64,000 nucleotides of DNA from Archangium lipolyticum. Lineage in GTDB: Bacteria; Myxococcota; Myxococcia; Myxococcales; Myxococcaceae. The position numbers and the translations under genes were made by a program. The notes beneath the pieces are model-generated. The model did no database searches and was not told the origin of the DNA. It saw only the letters and a program-made list of their open reading frames with translations. The stretch lies in NCBI RefSeq assembly GCF_024623785.1, contig NZ_JANKBZ010000006.1, forward strand, positions 248,001 through 312,000. The letters are read 5' to 3'. This document shows positions 1-7,895 of this stretch, piece after piece (within the stretch, counting starts at the first letter, position 1; every line of letters starts with the position of its first letter).

Positions 1-861
1 GATGGGCACCACGCTCATGCCGATACCCCGGTTGATGTAGAGCCGGTTCCCCGAAGCGCCGAAACCCGCGTCGTCGATCCACCCGTCCGTGTGGACCTCG
101 CCCTCCACGGCGAGCTCGCGCCAGCTCCAATGCGGCAGGAATGGGATGCGCACCTGTCCTCCGTGGGTGTGTCCCGCCACGGCCAACGGTGCCGAGCCCT
201 CCGGAAAGCCCGGGAACGAGTCGGGGTGGTGCATGAGCACGATGCGCGGAGCCCCCCGAGGTACTCCCAGCAACGCCTTCAACGGCCTGTCCCGGCCCGG
301 CCAGTGCCCGTCCACCCCCACGATGTAGAGCGGCGCCCCGTCCACCACCACTGGCACGGACTCGTTGCGCAGCACCCGGATGCCGATGGACTCCAACCCC
401 CTCGCCATCTCTTCCGAGGCCTCGGGCTCGGGCGCCTCGTCCTCCGTCATCATCCCGTAGTCGTGGTTGCCGAGCACCGCGAACGTCGGCAACCCCTCCC
501 GCGTGAGCGGGCGCAGGATGTCGATGATACCGGCGACCTTCCTCCCGGTGCTCTCGGGCCCCGGCTCATAGATGAAGTCCCCGGCGAGCAGCACCGCCGC
601 GGGCCGCAGCTCGAGGATTCGTGCCACCGCCTTCCGCATGGCCCCCTCGTTGTCCATCCACATGCCCACCTGGAAGTCGCCAGCCACGGCGATCCGCTGG
701 CCCTCCCACTGCGGAGGCAACCCCGGCAGGGAGACCCCCTCGTGCTCGACGTCCACGATGAAGCGCGGCTCGATGAGGACTCCGTACAGCAGCACCGTGA
801 GCACGATGGCGAGCACGCCCCAGGTGACACCTTTGAGTGTCCTCTTCGCCCTCGGCTTCAC
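1..861 (-). CDS. Membrane-anchored metallophosphoesterase (3' end outside window)
   Basis: Calcineurin-like phosphoesterase, likely YkuE-type, hydrolysing phosphoesters at the outer face of the inner membrane. A GTG start at 861 is followed by a hydrophobic anchor at about residues 9-26. Metal-binding blocks follow in the usual order: VAGDFQ, LLAGDF, LGNHDYG, an HH pair in LMHHPDS and GHTHGGQ. The first block normally reads D-x-H and here has Gln in place of His. The frame is open to base 1, so the C-terminus is missing. It is divergent from nagZ with about 200 bp between them. Family assignment is solid; the substrate is unknown. Confidence 0.85.
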   Translation of the reverse strand, partial: MKPRAKRTLKGVTWGVLAIVLTVLLYGVLIEPRFIVDVEHEGVSLPGLPPQWEGQRIAVAGDFQVGMWMDNEGAMRKAVARILELRPAAVLLAGDFIYEPGPESTGRKVAGIIDILRPLTREGLPTFAVLGNHDYGMMTEDEAPEPEASEEMARGLESIGIRVLRNESVPVVVDGAPLYIVGVDGHWPGRDRPLKALLGVPRGAPRIVLMHHPDSFPGFPEGSAPLAVAGHTHGGQVRIPFLPHWSWRELAVEGEVHTDGWIDDAGFGASGNRLYINRGIGMSVVPI

Positions 862-1067
862 ACGAGCCCCCAGGCAAGCCTGGGGTGGCGGAAGTCCCCC
901 GCCAACCACCCCAGGAGGGGGAGTAGCCGGAAGGGGTCTCCCGCCCGCCCGCCTACCAGCCGGATGCGGCATTCCCGACGGAGGAGCAGGCGGCCGCGCA
1001 CGGGAGCCGACAACAGGCCCGCTCTCCCCTCCCCGGACCGCACGGAGCGTGACAAGGTGGTGCCCCT

Positions 1068-2171
1068 ATGAGCAATGCCCTCTACCGCGACTGTGCCCGG
1101 CTCTTCATGGTGGGTTTCCCCGGCCAGCGCATCGACGATGACTTCGCCTCGTTGATGGACGACGGCATCTTCGGCGCCATCCTCTTCAAGCGAAACGTGG
1201 GGACCGCGCAGGAGACGGCCACCCTGTGCCGCGAGGTCAAGGCGCGCGCGGGCCGCCCCTTCATCCTCTCGGTGGACCAGGAGGGTGGCCGCGTGGCGCG
1301 CCTGCGCGGCGAGCCCTTCACCACCCTTCCCCCCATGCGCGAGCTCGGTCAACGCGGCGACCTGGAGCTCGTCGAGCGCGTGGGCCGGCTGCTCGCGCAC
1401 GAGCTGCGCGCCGTGGGCTTCGACTGGGACTTCGCGCCCGTGCTCGACGTGGACACCCATGCCGCCAACCCCGTCATCGGCGACCGCAGCTTCAGCCGCG
1501 ACCCCGACGAGGTGGCCCGCATGGGCGTCGCCCTGGCTCGCGGCCTCGAGGCCGGTGGCGTCGCCTCGTGCGGCAAGCACTTCCCCGGGCACGGTGACAC
1601 CCAGTCGGACAGCCACCTGACGCTGCCCCGGCTGCCTCATGACATGGAGCGTCTGCGCCGCGTGGAGCTCGTGCCCTTCCGCTCCTTCGCCCAGGCCGGG
1701 CTCGCCTCGCTCATGACCGCGCACGTGCTCTTCGACGCGCTCGACCCGAAGGTGCCCGCCACCATGAGCCACCGCGTGCTTCACGGCGTGCTGCGCCAGG
1801 AGCTGGGCTTCGATGGCGTGCTCGTCAGCGATGACCTGGAGATGAAGGCCATCGCCGACTACTACTCCGTGGAGGAGGCCGCCGTGCTCGGCACCCTGGC
1901 CGGCGTGGACCTCTTCCTCGTCTGCCACAAGGCCGACGTTCAGCGCCGCGCCATCGAGGCGCTCGTGCGCGCCGTCGAGTCCGGCCGCGTGCCCCGCTCC
2001 CGCATCGAGGAGGCCCACCGCCGCCTGGCCCGGCTCGAGGCACGCTTCGCCCACGGCCCCGAGGACCGTCTGGCCACGCTCGGTGACGCCGAGCACCGCG
2101 CCCTCGCGCACGGGCTCGCCAGCTCCTTCAACGGGAAGGACCCCACCGAAGTGATGCTGGCGTCCCGCTAG
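1068..2171 (+). CDS. nagZ: Beta-N-acetylhexosaminidase, glycoside hydrolase family 3
   Basis: NagZ-type glycosidase that removes GlcNAc from cell-wall muropeptides during peptidoglycan recycling in the cytoplasm. The 367-residue, single-domain protein has no signal peptide. It carries the KHFPGHGDTQSDSH signature at about residues 170-183, which holds the family's His/Asp pair, and VSDDLEM at about 253-259, which holds the catalytic Asp. Length matches compact Gram-negative NagZ. The ATG at 1068 follows a weak purine-rich AAGGTGG. The gene stands alone, ending close to a convergent lipoprotein gene. Confident at family level. Confidence 0.93.
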   Translation: MSNALYRDCARLFMVGFPGQRIDDDFASLMDDGIFGAILFKRNVGTAQETATLCREVKARAGRPFILSVDQEGGRVARLRGEPFTTLPPMRELGQRGDLELVERVGRLLAHELRAVGFDWDFAPVLDVDTHAANPVIGDRSFSRDPDEVARMGVALARGLEAGGVASCGKHFPGHGDTQSDSHLTLPRLPHDMERLRRVELVPFRSFAQAGLASLMTAHVLFDALDPKVPATMSHRVLHGVLRQELGFDGVLVSDDLEMKAIADYYSVEEAAVLGTLAGVDLFLVCHKADVQRRAIEALVRAVESGRVPRSRIEEAHRRLARLEARFAHGPEDRLATLGDAEHRALAHGLASSFNGKDPTEVMLASR

Positions 2172-2195
2172 CCTCCTTCCACCGGGGCGCCTCGC

Positions 2196-2618
2196 CTAGC
2201 GCTTGGCGCCACCCGTCCCGGCCGGGCTGTTGTTGACGTCCTGCTCGCCCGTGACGCCCTCGCCCGGGGTGCCCAGTTCCTGGTTCTCGTCACCCAGGCC
2301 CGCGCCACCCGTGCCCGCGTCCGCCGGGGACATGCCCGCGTCCGCCGGGGACATGCCCGCGTCCGTGGCTCCGCCCCGGGTGCCCTTCTTCGCCCCACCG
2401 GCACCCCCGGCGCCACCGATGCCCTGCTCATCCATCTGCACGTCACCGGCGCCACCGGCACCACCGATGCCCTGGTCCTCCATCCCCACGCTGCCGGCGC
2501 CACCCGTGCCCGTCTCGGTCTGCGCCCCGCCCCGGTTGGTATCGCTGCACGCCGGGAACAGCAGCGACGCCGAGGCCAGCGCACCCACCACCATCCACTT
2601 GCGAATGTTTCCGCGCAT
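2196..2618 (-). CDS. Gly/Ala-rich lipoprotein with MSPADAG repeat
   Basis: Exported lipoprotein of unknown function. The chosen start, ATG at 2618, gives a textbook signal: MRGNIRKW, a hydrophobic stretch, then lipobox LFPAC with the lipidated Cys at about residue 23. An upstream in-frame ATG would only add a polar leader. The mature part is low-complexity, rich in Gly, Ala and Asp, with repeated GGAG segments and a duplicated MSPADAG unit. No catalytic motif is visible. It is the first of three same-strand lipoprotein genes at 2196-4061. The low-complexity body suggests a spacer or surface protein rather than an enzyme, which is inference. Confidence 0.72.
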   Translation of the reverse strand: MRGNIRKWMVVGALASASLLFPACSDTNRGGAQTETGTGGAGSVGMEDQGIGGAGGAGDVQMDEQGIGGAGGAGGAKKGTRGGATDAGMSPADAGMSPADAGTGGAGLGDENQELGTPGEGVTGEQDVNNSPAGTGGAKR

Positions 2619-2838
2619 CTCGCACCTCTCCCATTCTCGGGCAGCCGGTATGGCCACCCGGATCCATGACGGCTCGCGTGAGCCGTCTTCCCTCCCGCTC
2701 TCCTCCGCGAAGGAAGGCGGGTCATCCCTCTGAAGTCGTGTGGAGCCAGGCTCCGGGCAGGCTCCCTCCCCAGGCGGAGGAGGTCCTACCGCGCGCTCCC
2801 CGCCTCCCTCCGCGGGAGGCCGCCGTCCTGTGTCCGCC

Positions 2839-3288
2839 CTACTTGGGGTGCACCTGCGGTCTCGAGTCCGGAGACGAGGGCTCGGAGGACTTCATCGGCG
2901 GCACCTGCGCCGCCGGCAGCTCGCGCGAGGGTCTGAGGGCTCCGCCCTGCGCACCCTGGTTCATGTACAGGGGGCTTCCCGGAACCGGGGCCGGACCGCC
3001 ACCGCCCACGCCCTCCTCGCCCCGCTGCTCGCGCAGGGCGCGCTCCCCGGAGTCCATCAGCAGCGAGCGCCCCTGCGTGCCATCCGTCTGTGGCGTCCGG
3101 GGATCGATGCTGGTGGGGATGTCCTTGATGGTCCCGTTGTACCCAGCGAGCGCCGGATCCCGGACCTGACCCGGCTCGAAGGAGTCGTTCCCCGGCTGCT
3201 GCGGCAGCAGTCCGCACGCCGCCACCAGCCACGAGGCAGAGGTCAGTGCCCCCAACACCACCCACCGTCTGAAACCACGATCGTGCAT
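2839..3288 (-). CDS. Proline/glycine-rich lipoprotein
   Basis: Lipoprotein of unknown function, 149 residues. The N-terminus MHDRGFRRW, a hydrophobic core and lipobox LVAAC give a predicted lipidated Cys at about residue 25. The signal region resembles that of the next gene downstream (RxWxVxGALxSAS), suggesting related export leaders. The mature part is rich in Pro, Gly and Gln, including a GVGGGGPAPVPG run, with no recognisable enzyme motif. CTGGAGA lies about 5 bases before the ATG. About 220 bp separate it from the next lipoprotein gene, so each may have its own promoter. Confidence 0.7.
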   Translation of the reverse strand: MHDRGFRRWVVLGALTSASWLVAACGLLPQQPGNDSFEPGQVRDPALAGYNGTIKDIPTSIDPRTPQTDGTQGRSLLMDSGERALREQRGEEGVGGGGPAPVPGSPLYMNQGAQGGALRPSRELPAAQVPPMKSSEPSSPDSRPQVHPK

Positions 3289-3458
3289 GTCCGTCTCCAG
3301 GGACCGCGTCCCTCGCTCCGCCCGCCCTCCGCGTCATGCGAGGAGCGGGCCACGCCGCGCATTCAGGGATGGCCACCCGGATGCCTCCGGGCTACCGAGC
3401 GGGTTTCTGGCGAGCCCCTGCTCGCCCGGCCCCTCTCCAGCGGGGCCACCCGGCCGCT

Positions 3459-4061
3459 CTACTTGCGCGGGTCCAACTGTTGCCGGCCCGTCCTCGCCCC
3501 CTCCTGCTCCTCCGGCGTTCCCTGGCCCTGCGGCAGCGACTGCTCGCCTACCGGCGGTGTCTGTGGCTGCACCGAGCCGCTGGAGGGCGCCGGGCTCGCC
3601 AGGAGGTTGCCCGAGCCCAGCTCGACGGCATAGGTGCCTTGAATCCACGCTCCATTCGGACCCGCCTTCAGCGGCCTGCCCGTCCCGAGCGCGATGGCCG
3701 CCAGGGAGTCGAACCGCGGCGGTGGGTACGGCACGCGCTCGTCCTGCTTCAGCCAGAGGCCCTCCTGAACCCGCGCATCGAGCTCGGATTGGGGCACGGC
3801 CTTGCTCTGCGAGTCGTCCCGCGCCACACCCGAACCACCCGTCCCCGATGCCGCCTCGTCTCCCGCCGTGAGCGGGATGTGCCGGGGGAATCCGGTATTG
3901 GACCCCCGACGCAGGCTGATGCCCTCGCCCTTCTCGTCCGGGTAGTAGTCCTCCTGCTGGGACGTCTGTGCCCAGGAGCGTCCGTAGTCCTCGCACCCCA
4001 TGAGCAGCCCCGCCCCCGCCACCGCTCCGAGCAGTGCCAGCTTCATCCCCGTCTTCCTCAT
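3459..4061 (-). CDS. Lipoprotein of unknown function
   Basis: Third of three neighbouring minus-strand lipoproteins, about 200 residues. The start at 4061 (MRKTGMKLALLG) follows GGGGAGA at good spacing. An upstream in-frame ATG would add a non-hydrophobic leader. Lipobox LLMGC puts the lipidated Cys near residue 23. The mature protein includes a tract with YYPDEKGEG, a basic-acidic middle with no known fold, and a Gln/Pro-rich C-terminus. It may have a small folded core around residues 80-160, unlike its two low-complexity neighbours. Function unknown. Confidence 0.7.
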   Translation of the reverse strand: MRKTGMKLALLGAVAGAGLLMGCEDYGRSWAQTSQQEDYYPDEKGEGISLRRGSNTGFPRHIPLTAGDEAASGTGGSGVARDDSQSKAVPQSELDARVQEGLWLKQDERVPYPPPRFDSLAAIALGTGRPLKAGPNGAWIQGTYAVELGSGNLLASPAPSSGSVQPQTPPVGEQSLPQGQGTPEEQEGARTGRQQLDPRK

Positions 4062-4224
4062 GACCGTCTCCCCTGTCGTTGTCCGTTCCTTAGGGACAGG
4101 GGTGGGCATGCGCGTGGATGGCCGGTAGCAGCGAGCGGGCGGGCAAGGGATGCTCGCTCTCCTGTCGACCCACGAGCGAGGGAGCGCGCGGCTCGGCGCC
4201 AGGGTTCAACCCGGAGAGGGATAG

Positions 4225-4260
4225 ACCCTCACCCCGTCCCTCTCCCAGAGGGAGAGGGGA
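4225..4260 (-). repeat. Dispersed palindromic intergenic repeat, copy 1
   Basis: Copy 1 of six. The core has perfect 9-bp arms CCCTCTCCC and GGGAGAGGG around a 3-nt loop, followed by GGGGTGAGGG on the minus strand. It lies just past the 3' end of the peroxiredoxin gene. Confidence 0.85.
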
Positions 4261-4276
4261 AGTGGGCTACACGGGA

Positions 4277-4912
4277 CTACTGGCGGCGGGTGGTGGACTT
4301 CTTCGCTACGGCCTTCTTCGCGGGTGCTGCCTTCTTCGCTACCGCCTTTTTCGCCGGTGCCGCCTTCTTCGCCACGCTCTTCTTCTTCACCGGCTCGCGC
4401 ACCGCAGAGGGCGTCTCCGCGGACGCACCACCCGACAGCGACTCGAGAATCTCGTCGACGTGTCCATCCACCTTCACCTTCGGCCACACGCGCGCCACCT
4501 TGCCCTCCGTGTCGATGAGGAAGGTGGCGCGCGTCACGCCCTGGAACTTCCGGCCATACAGCGACTTCTCACCCCACACGCCATAGGCGTCACACACCTG
4601 GCGCTCGGTGTCCGCCAGCAGCGGGAAGGGCAACGAGAACTTCGTGGCGAACTTCTGGTGGCTCGCCGTCGTGTCCGGCGACACGCCCAGCACCACCGCG
4701 CCCGCCTCGCGCACCGCCGAGTGCTGGTCCCGGAAGTCGCACGCCTCCCGCGTGCATCCCGGGGTGTCATCCTTCGGGTAGAAGTAGAGGACGACGTTCT
4801 TGCCCCGGAACTGCGAGAGCTTCACGTCGTTGCCGTTCTGGTCCTTCAACTGAAAGTCCGGCGCCTGCGTACCTGTCTGGGGAATGGGCATGGGTATGCT
4901 TGGATAACCCAT
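4277..4912 (-). CDS. bcp: Bcp-type peroxiredoxin with Lys/Ala-rich histone-like tail
   Basis: Thiol peroxidase of the BCP/PrxQ family, reducing hydroperoxides at the expense of thioredoxin. The peroxidatic Cys is C53 in TPGCTREAC, with a second Cys at C58, the spacing of atypical 2-Cys BCP enzymes. The ATG at 4912 is preferred because AAGGAG lies 5 bases before it; a second ATG lies 21 bases inside. The thioredoxin fold takes up about 165 residues. A basic tail of about 36 residues then follows, with repeated KKAAPAKKAVA units and ending STTRRQ. Such tails resemble histone H1 or AlgP and are not part of ordinary BCP. A nucleoid-associated role is inference. Confidence 0.9.
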   Translation of the reverse strand: MGYPSIPMPIPQTGTQAPDFQLKDQNGNDVKLSQFRGKNVVLYFYPKDDTPGCTREACDFRDQHSAVREAGAVVLGVSPDTTASHQKFATKFSLPFPLLADTERQVCDAYGVWGEKSLYGRKFQGVTRATFLIDTEGKVARVWPKVKVDGHVDEILESLSGGASAETPSAVREPVKKKSVAKKAAPAKKAVAKKAAPAKKAVAKKSTTRRQ

Positions 4913-4943
4913 CCGCGCTCCTTCGCAAACCCGACTTTTCCAG

Positions 4944-5342
4944 TCACCTTCCGCCGTCACCCTCCTCGGGGTGCCCATGCATCGGATGCCCCTGCATCGG
5001 GTGTCCGTGCTCGTCCAGCGAGAGCGAGCCCCCATCCGGCTCGTCGGGCCTCGCCAGTGGCCGGGGCGGCAGGGGCGCCCGCAGCCGCCGGATGGCCGCG
5101 AGCCGCCGCTCCGCCTCGGGCCGCGCCTTCGACTCCCCAGGCACCGACTCCAGCTCGGAGATGACGCCGTCCCAGGCCGGGTCTCTCGGCGGCACGCCCC
5201 GCTCCACCAGGTCCGCGTATTTCCCCTGGGCCCGGGCGAGCCTCTCGGCTCCCTCGTCCTTCCGGCATGCCCCCAGGACCAGGCACCCCACCGCGAGCAG
5301 CATCACCGCCAGACGGCTTCGGTAGATGGGAAACACGTGCAA
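4944..5342 (-). CDS. Small lipoprotein with histidine-rich C-terminus
   Basis: A 132-residue lipoprotein. A signal peptide (MHVFPIYRSRLAVML) ends in lipobox VLGAC, with the Cys at about residue 26. The mature part starts with a charged, probably helical segment and ends with HGHPMQGHPMHGHP, a cluster of His and Met able to bind Ni, Co, Zn or Cu. The next gene, a NicO-type metal transporter, is divergent, with 36 bp between the two starts, so they may share a control region. A metal-binding role on the periplasmic side is inference from the His/Met cluster and this neighbour. Confidence 0.75.
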   Translation of the reverse strand: MHVFPIYRSRLAVMLLAVGCLVLGACRKDEGAERLARAQGKYADLVERGVPPRDPAWDGVISELESVPGESKARPEAERRLAAIRRLRAPLPPRPLARPDEPDGGSLSLDEHGHPMQGHPMHGHPEEGDGGR

Positions 5343-5378
5343 CCCTCCTGCTGGCCTCGGACGCGAAGGGGGGTTAGG

Positions 5379-6044
5379 GTGGCCCTCGTGTCGCCCCTCT
5401 TATTGGCATTCCTCGTCGGTCTCGGCCAGGGCCTGTTCCACGCGGTGGGGCCGGACCACTGCGCCGCCATGGCCACTCTCGGCACCCTGGGCCCCGCCCG
5501 GCGCCGCACCACCTTCCTCGTCGCGCTGCGCTTCGCCCTCGGCCATGCCGCCGTGCTCGGCGGCGTCGCCACCTTCTGTCTCATGGCCGGCGTGGGTCTC
5601 TCGGAGACCTTCGAGCGCTGGGCCGAGGTGTTCGGCGGCATGGTGCTCGTCGCCCTCGCCGTCACCGCCTTCCTCTTCCCCAACGTGCTGCGCCACGGCC
5701 ACCCCCACCTCCCCGGCCACACGCAGGAGCCCCACTCCCACCTGCACGACTCCCACATGCATGAGCGGGTGACCACCGCGGCCGGCGCCCTCATGGCCGT
5801 CAGTGGTGTGCGCTCGCTGCTGCTGGCCCTCCCCCCGCTCCTGGTGGGCGGCAGCCTGCAGTCCTCCGGGTGGACCTACCTCCCCGGTTTCGCGCTCGGC
5901 ATCCTCGTGGGCATGGGCGCCGTGGGCCTGCTCCTCGCCGAGGGCCTCGCCCGTCTGGACTCGACCCTGGCCGAGCGTCTCCAGCGCCTCGTGGCCGTCG
6001 GCTCCGCCGCGCTCGGCCTCTTCTGGATCGTCAACCGGCTGTGA
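5379..6044 (+). CDS. NicO/UreH-type nickel-cobalt transporter-like membrane protein
   Basis: Polytopic membrane protein of about 221 residues. The start is taken as GTG 5379, 5 bases after a G-rich AAGGGGGG; GTG 5388 is an alternative. The first membrane segment contains GLFHAVGPDHCAAM, matching the HxxxPDH metal signature of the NicO/HupE-like nickel-cobalt transporter superfamily. About six hydrophobic segments are visible. A central hydrophilic loop has a dense His cluster (HGHPHLPGH, then HSHLHDSHMH), as in many nickel or cobalt permeases. The metal is not determined by sequence. A UreH-like export role is the main alternative. Confidence 0.8.
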   Translation: MALVSPLLLAFLVGLGQGLFHAVGPDHCAAMATLGTLGPARRRTTFLVALRFALGHAAVLGGVATFCLMAGVGLSETFERWAEVFGGMVLVALAVTAFLFPNVLRHGHPHLPGHTQEPHSHLHDSHMHERVTTAAGALMAVSGVRSLLLALPPLLVGGSLQSSGWTYLPGFALGILVGMGAVGLLLAEGLARLDSTLAERLQRLVAVGSAALGLFWIVNRL

Positions 6045-6081
6045 GCCCGGCGGGGGCAGCACCCCCACCGGGTAGGTGTCC

Positions 6082-7413
6082 CTAGTTGTTGCTCCGCGCC
6101 TCGAGGATGCCCAGCGACATCATCGACACCAGGTAGCCGTAGACGACCTGCTCCGGCCGGTTGGCGTAGGCGATCAGCTCCCCCACCGTGCGGTTGCCGT
6201 CGATGCGCGGCAGCAGCTCCGCCTCCCACCGCTCCAGCTCCACCTCGTGCAGCTGGTACGCCGGGGCCACCGCCGGGATGAGCCGGTCCTCCGGACGCAG
6301 CATGCGGCGCAGGCGCTCGGGCTTGTAGAGCTTCTTGATGCCCCGGACGATGAGGTTGGCCGGGTGCACGTCCAGCTTGATGGACTCGGCCGCGGCCTTC
6401 TCCTTGAAGCTCATCACGTAGGTGCCGTCCTCCCACGAGAAGAGCGAGTAGATGATGGCCTTCACCTGCTGGCCCACGTAGTACAGGCGCTCGGTGTCCT
6501 TGAGCAGGCCGCGCTCCACCAGCACGTCTCCGGTGCGCCGGTTGCTCGCCGTGGCCACCGCCGAGGCGTCCTGGAGCTGATCGGGCTTGATCTTCCCCAC
6601 GCGCACCAGGAACTGGCCGAAGCGGTCCGCCAGCAGGTTGGACAGGGCGAACACCGGGGTGCCACGCTCGAAGTAGACGACCTTCTTCACCTTGCCGCGC
6701 TGCACGCCCAGCTCTCCCGTCTCGCGCGACAGGTAGAAGGCGGTGATGAGCGAGGGCAGGTTGTCCTTGAAGTCCCCGCGGCGGCTGCCCGGCGAGCCCG
6801 CGCCCACGGGCAGCGGCTCCGCCGGACGGCCCGGCACGGGCGGACGCACCAGGGTGACCGGCACCTTGTGCAGGGGGTTCGCGGTGAGGTTGGCGCCGCG
6901 GATCTCCGCGGTGAGGTTGTCGCCCCCCGTCACCTTGATGCGGCCCGTCAGCTCCATCGCGTCCTGGGGGCCCTCCTCCTCCACGTCGATGTCGAGCTCC
7001 ACATCGAAGGCGTCGTCCGAGGGGGTGGCCGTGGGGGCCTTCTTCTCGACGGGCACCAGCTTGCGCACCGCATCGAGCAGCGCGGCGGCCTCGAAGGGCT
7101 TCTCGAAGTAGCCCGCGGCCGCGTACTTCTGCCGCGCCTCCATGGCGTGCTTGCCACCCTTGAAGACACCGGTGATGAAGACGAGCGGGAGCTGGGGCTG
7201 ATCCTTCCTCAGCGCGTCCGCCAGGTGGTAGCCCATCATGTCGGGCAGGAGGATATCGAGCACCGCCACCGCTGGAGGCTGGGCACGCGAGACCTCGACG
7301 GCCTGCTTGCCCTTGCTCGCTCCGACCACTTCATAACCTGCATCTTCGAAGAGCTGGGTGAGGAGCGTGAGCAGCTCCTGGTTGTCATCGACGACGAGGA
7401 TTCGGGGAGCCAT
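6082..7413 (-). CDS. Response regulator with C-terminal DUF4388 (PATAN) domain
   Basis: Two-component output protein of 443 residues. Residues 5-120 form a receiver: VVDDNQ acidic pocket, phosphoacceptor D53 in VLDILLPDMMG, Thr in VFITG and the conserved Lys in YFEKPF. A Pro/Ala-rich linker of about 80 residues follows. A DUF4388 domain then starts near RGDFKDNLPSL (FYLSRETGELGVQRG), and a further conserved region continues to the end. DUF4388 is common in myxobacterial regulators but its output is unknown, and no DNA-binding domain is visible. No histidine kinase lies nearby, so the partner is elsewhere. Confidence 0.88.
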   Translation of the reverse strand: MAPRILVVDDNQELLTLLTQLFEDAGYEVVGASKGKQAVEVSRAQPPAVAVLDILLPDMMGYHLADALRKDQPQLPLVFITGVFKGGKHAMEARQKYAAAGYFEKPFEAAALLDAVRKLVPVEKKAPTATPSDDAFDVELDIDVEEEGPQDAMELTGRIKVTGGDNLTAEIRGANLTANPLHKVPVTLVRPPVPGRPAEPLPVGAGSPGSRRGDFKDNLPSLITAFYLSRETGELGVQRGKVKKVVYFERGTPVFALSNLLADRFGQFLVRVGKIKPDQLQDASAVATASNRRTGDVLVERGLLKDTERLYYVGQQVKAIIYSLFSWEDGTYVMSFKEKAAAESIKLDVHPANLIVRGIKKLYKPERLRRMLRPEDRLIPAVAPAYQLHEVELERWEAELLPRIDGNRTVGELIAYANRPEQVVYGYLVSMMSLGILEARSNN

Positions 7414-7508
7414 CGCGTCGCCACCCTAACCAAAAGCCCGCCCGACCGTAAGTGCCGCCTTCCGAGGAGATGCATCCAGCCTGCCGGGCAGATAGGTTGG
7501 AATCCTCC

Positions 7509-7895
7509 ATGAAGGACATTCCCCCGATCCGCCGCACCCTGCCACGCCTCGCCCTCACCCTCACCCTGCTCCTCCCGCTGGCGGGACGAGCCCAGGACGC
7601 CGGCACCCCGGACGCGGGCAGCGTATTCGACGTCCCGGACGCCTCGGTGGGCGGCGGGGGCGCGGATCGGGACAACCCCGAGGCCGATGATTCCACGGGC
7701 CGTCCGGGTGGGGCCTGCCGCAGCAGCGCCGACTGCGCGTCGCGCTTCAGCTGCGCCCAGGGCCAGTGCCGCTACACCGGCATCCGCCAGGCCGAGCGCG
7801 TGGGCTGCCTGTTGGGCCCGGAGGACTCCCTGGCCGTGGCGGGCCTGGGACTGCTCGTGGCGGTACGGCGGCGCGGCCGCCAGGAGGGACGATGA
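7509..7895 (+). CDS. Secreted Asp/Gly-rich protein with Cys cluster and MYXO-CTERM-like tail
   Basis: A 128-residue exported protein. A signal peptide ends near GRAQ. A low-complexity Asp/Gly/Pro stretch follows, then a Cys-rich block with four Cys (CRSSADC, CAQGQC). The C-terminus is a single Cys, a short hydrophobic helix (SLAVAGLGLLVAV) and RRRGR, the tripartite layout of MYXO-CTERM surface-sorting signals, though the motif is not canonical. Its stop overlaps the methyltransferase start by ATGA, so the two are probably translationally coupled. Function unknown. Confidence 0.7.
   Translation: MKDIPPIRRTLPRLALTLTLLLPLAGRAQDAGTPDAGSVFDVPDASVGGGGADRDNPEADDSTGRPGGACRSSADCASRFSCAQGQCRYTGIRQAERVGCLLGPEDSLAVAGLGLLVAVRRRGRQEGR

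Noticed and set aside
858-2111. Minus-strand frame of 417 residues
   Set aside because: Antisense to nagZ, which has clear GH3 motifs.
4280-4390. Short repeated units suggestive of a CRISPR array
   Set aside because: They are codon repeats of the Lys/Ala tail of the peroxiredoxin, with no spacer structure.
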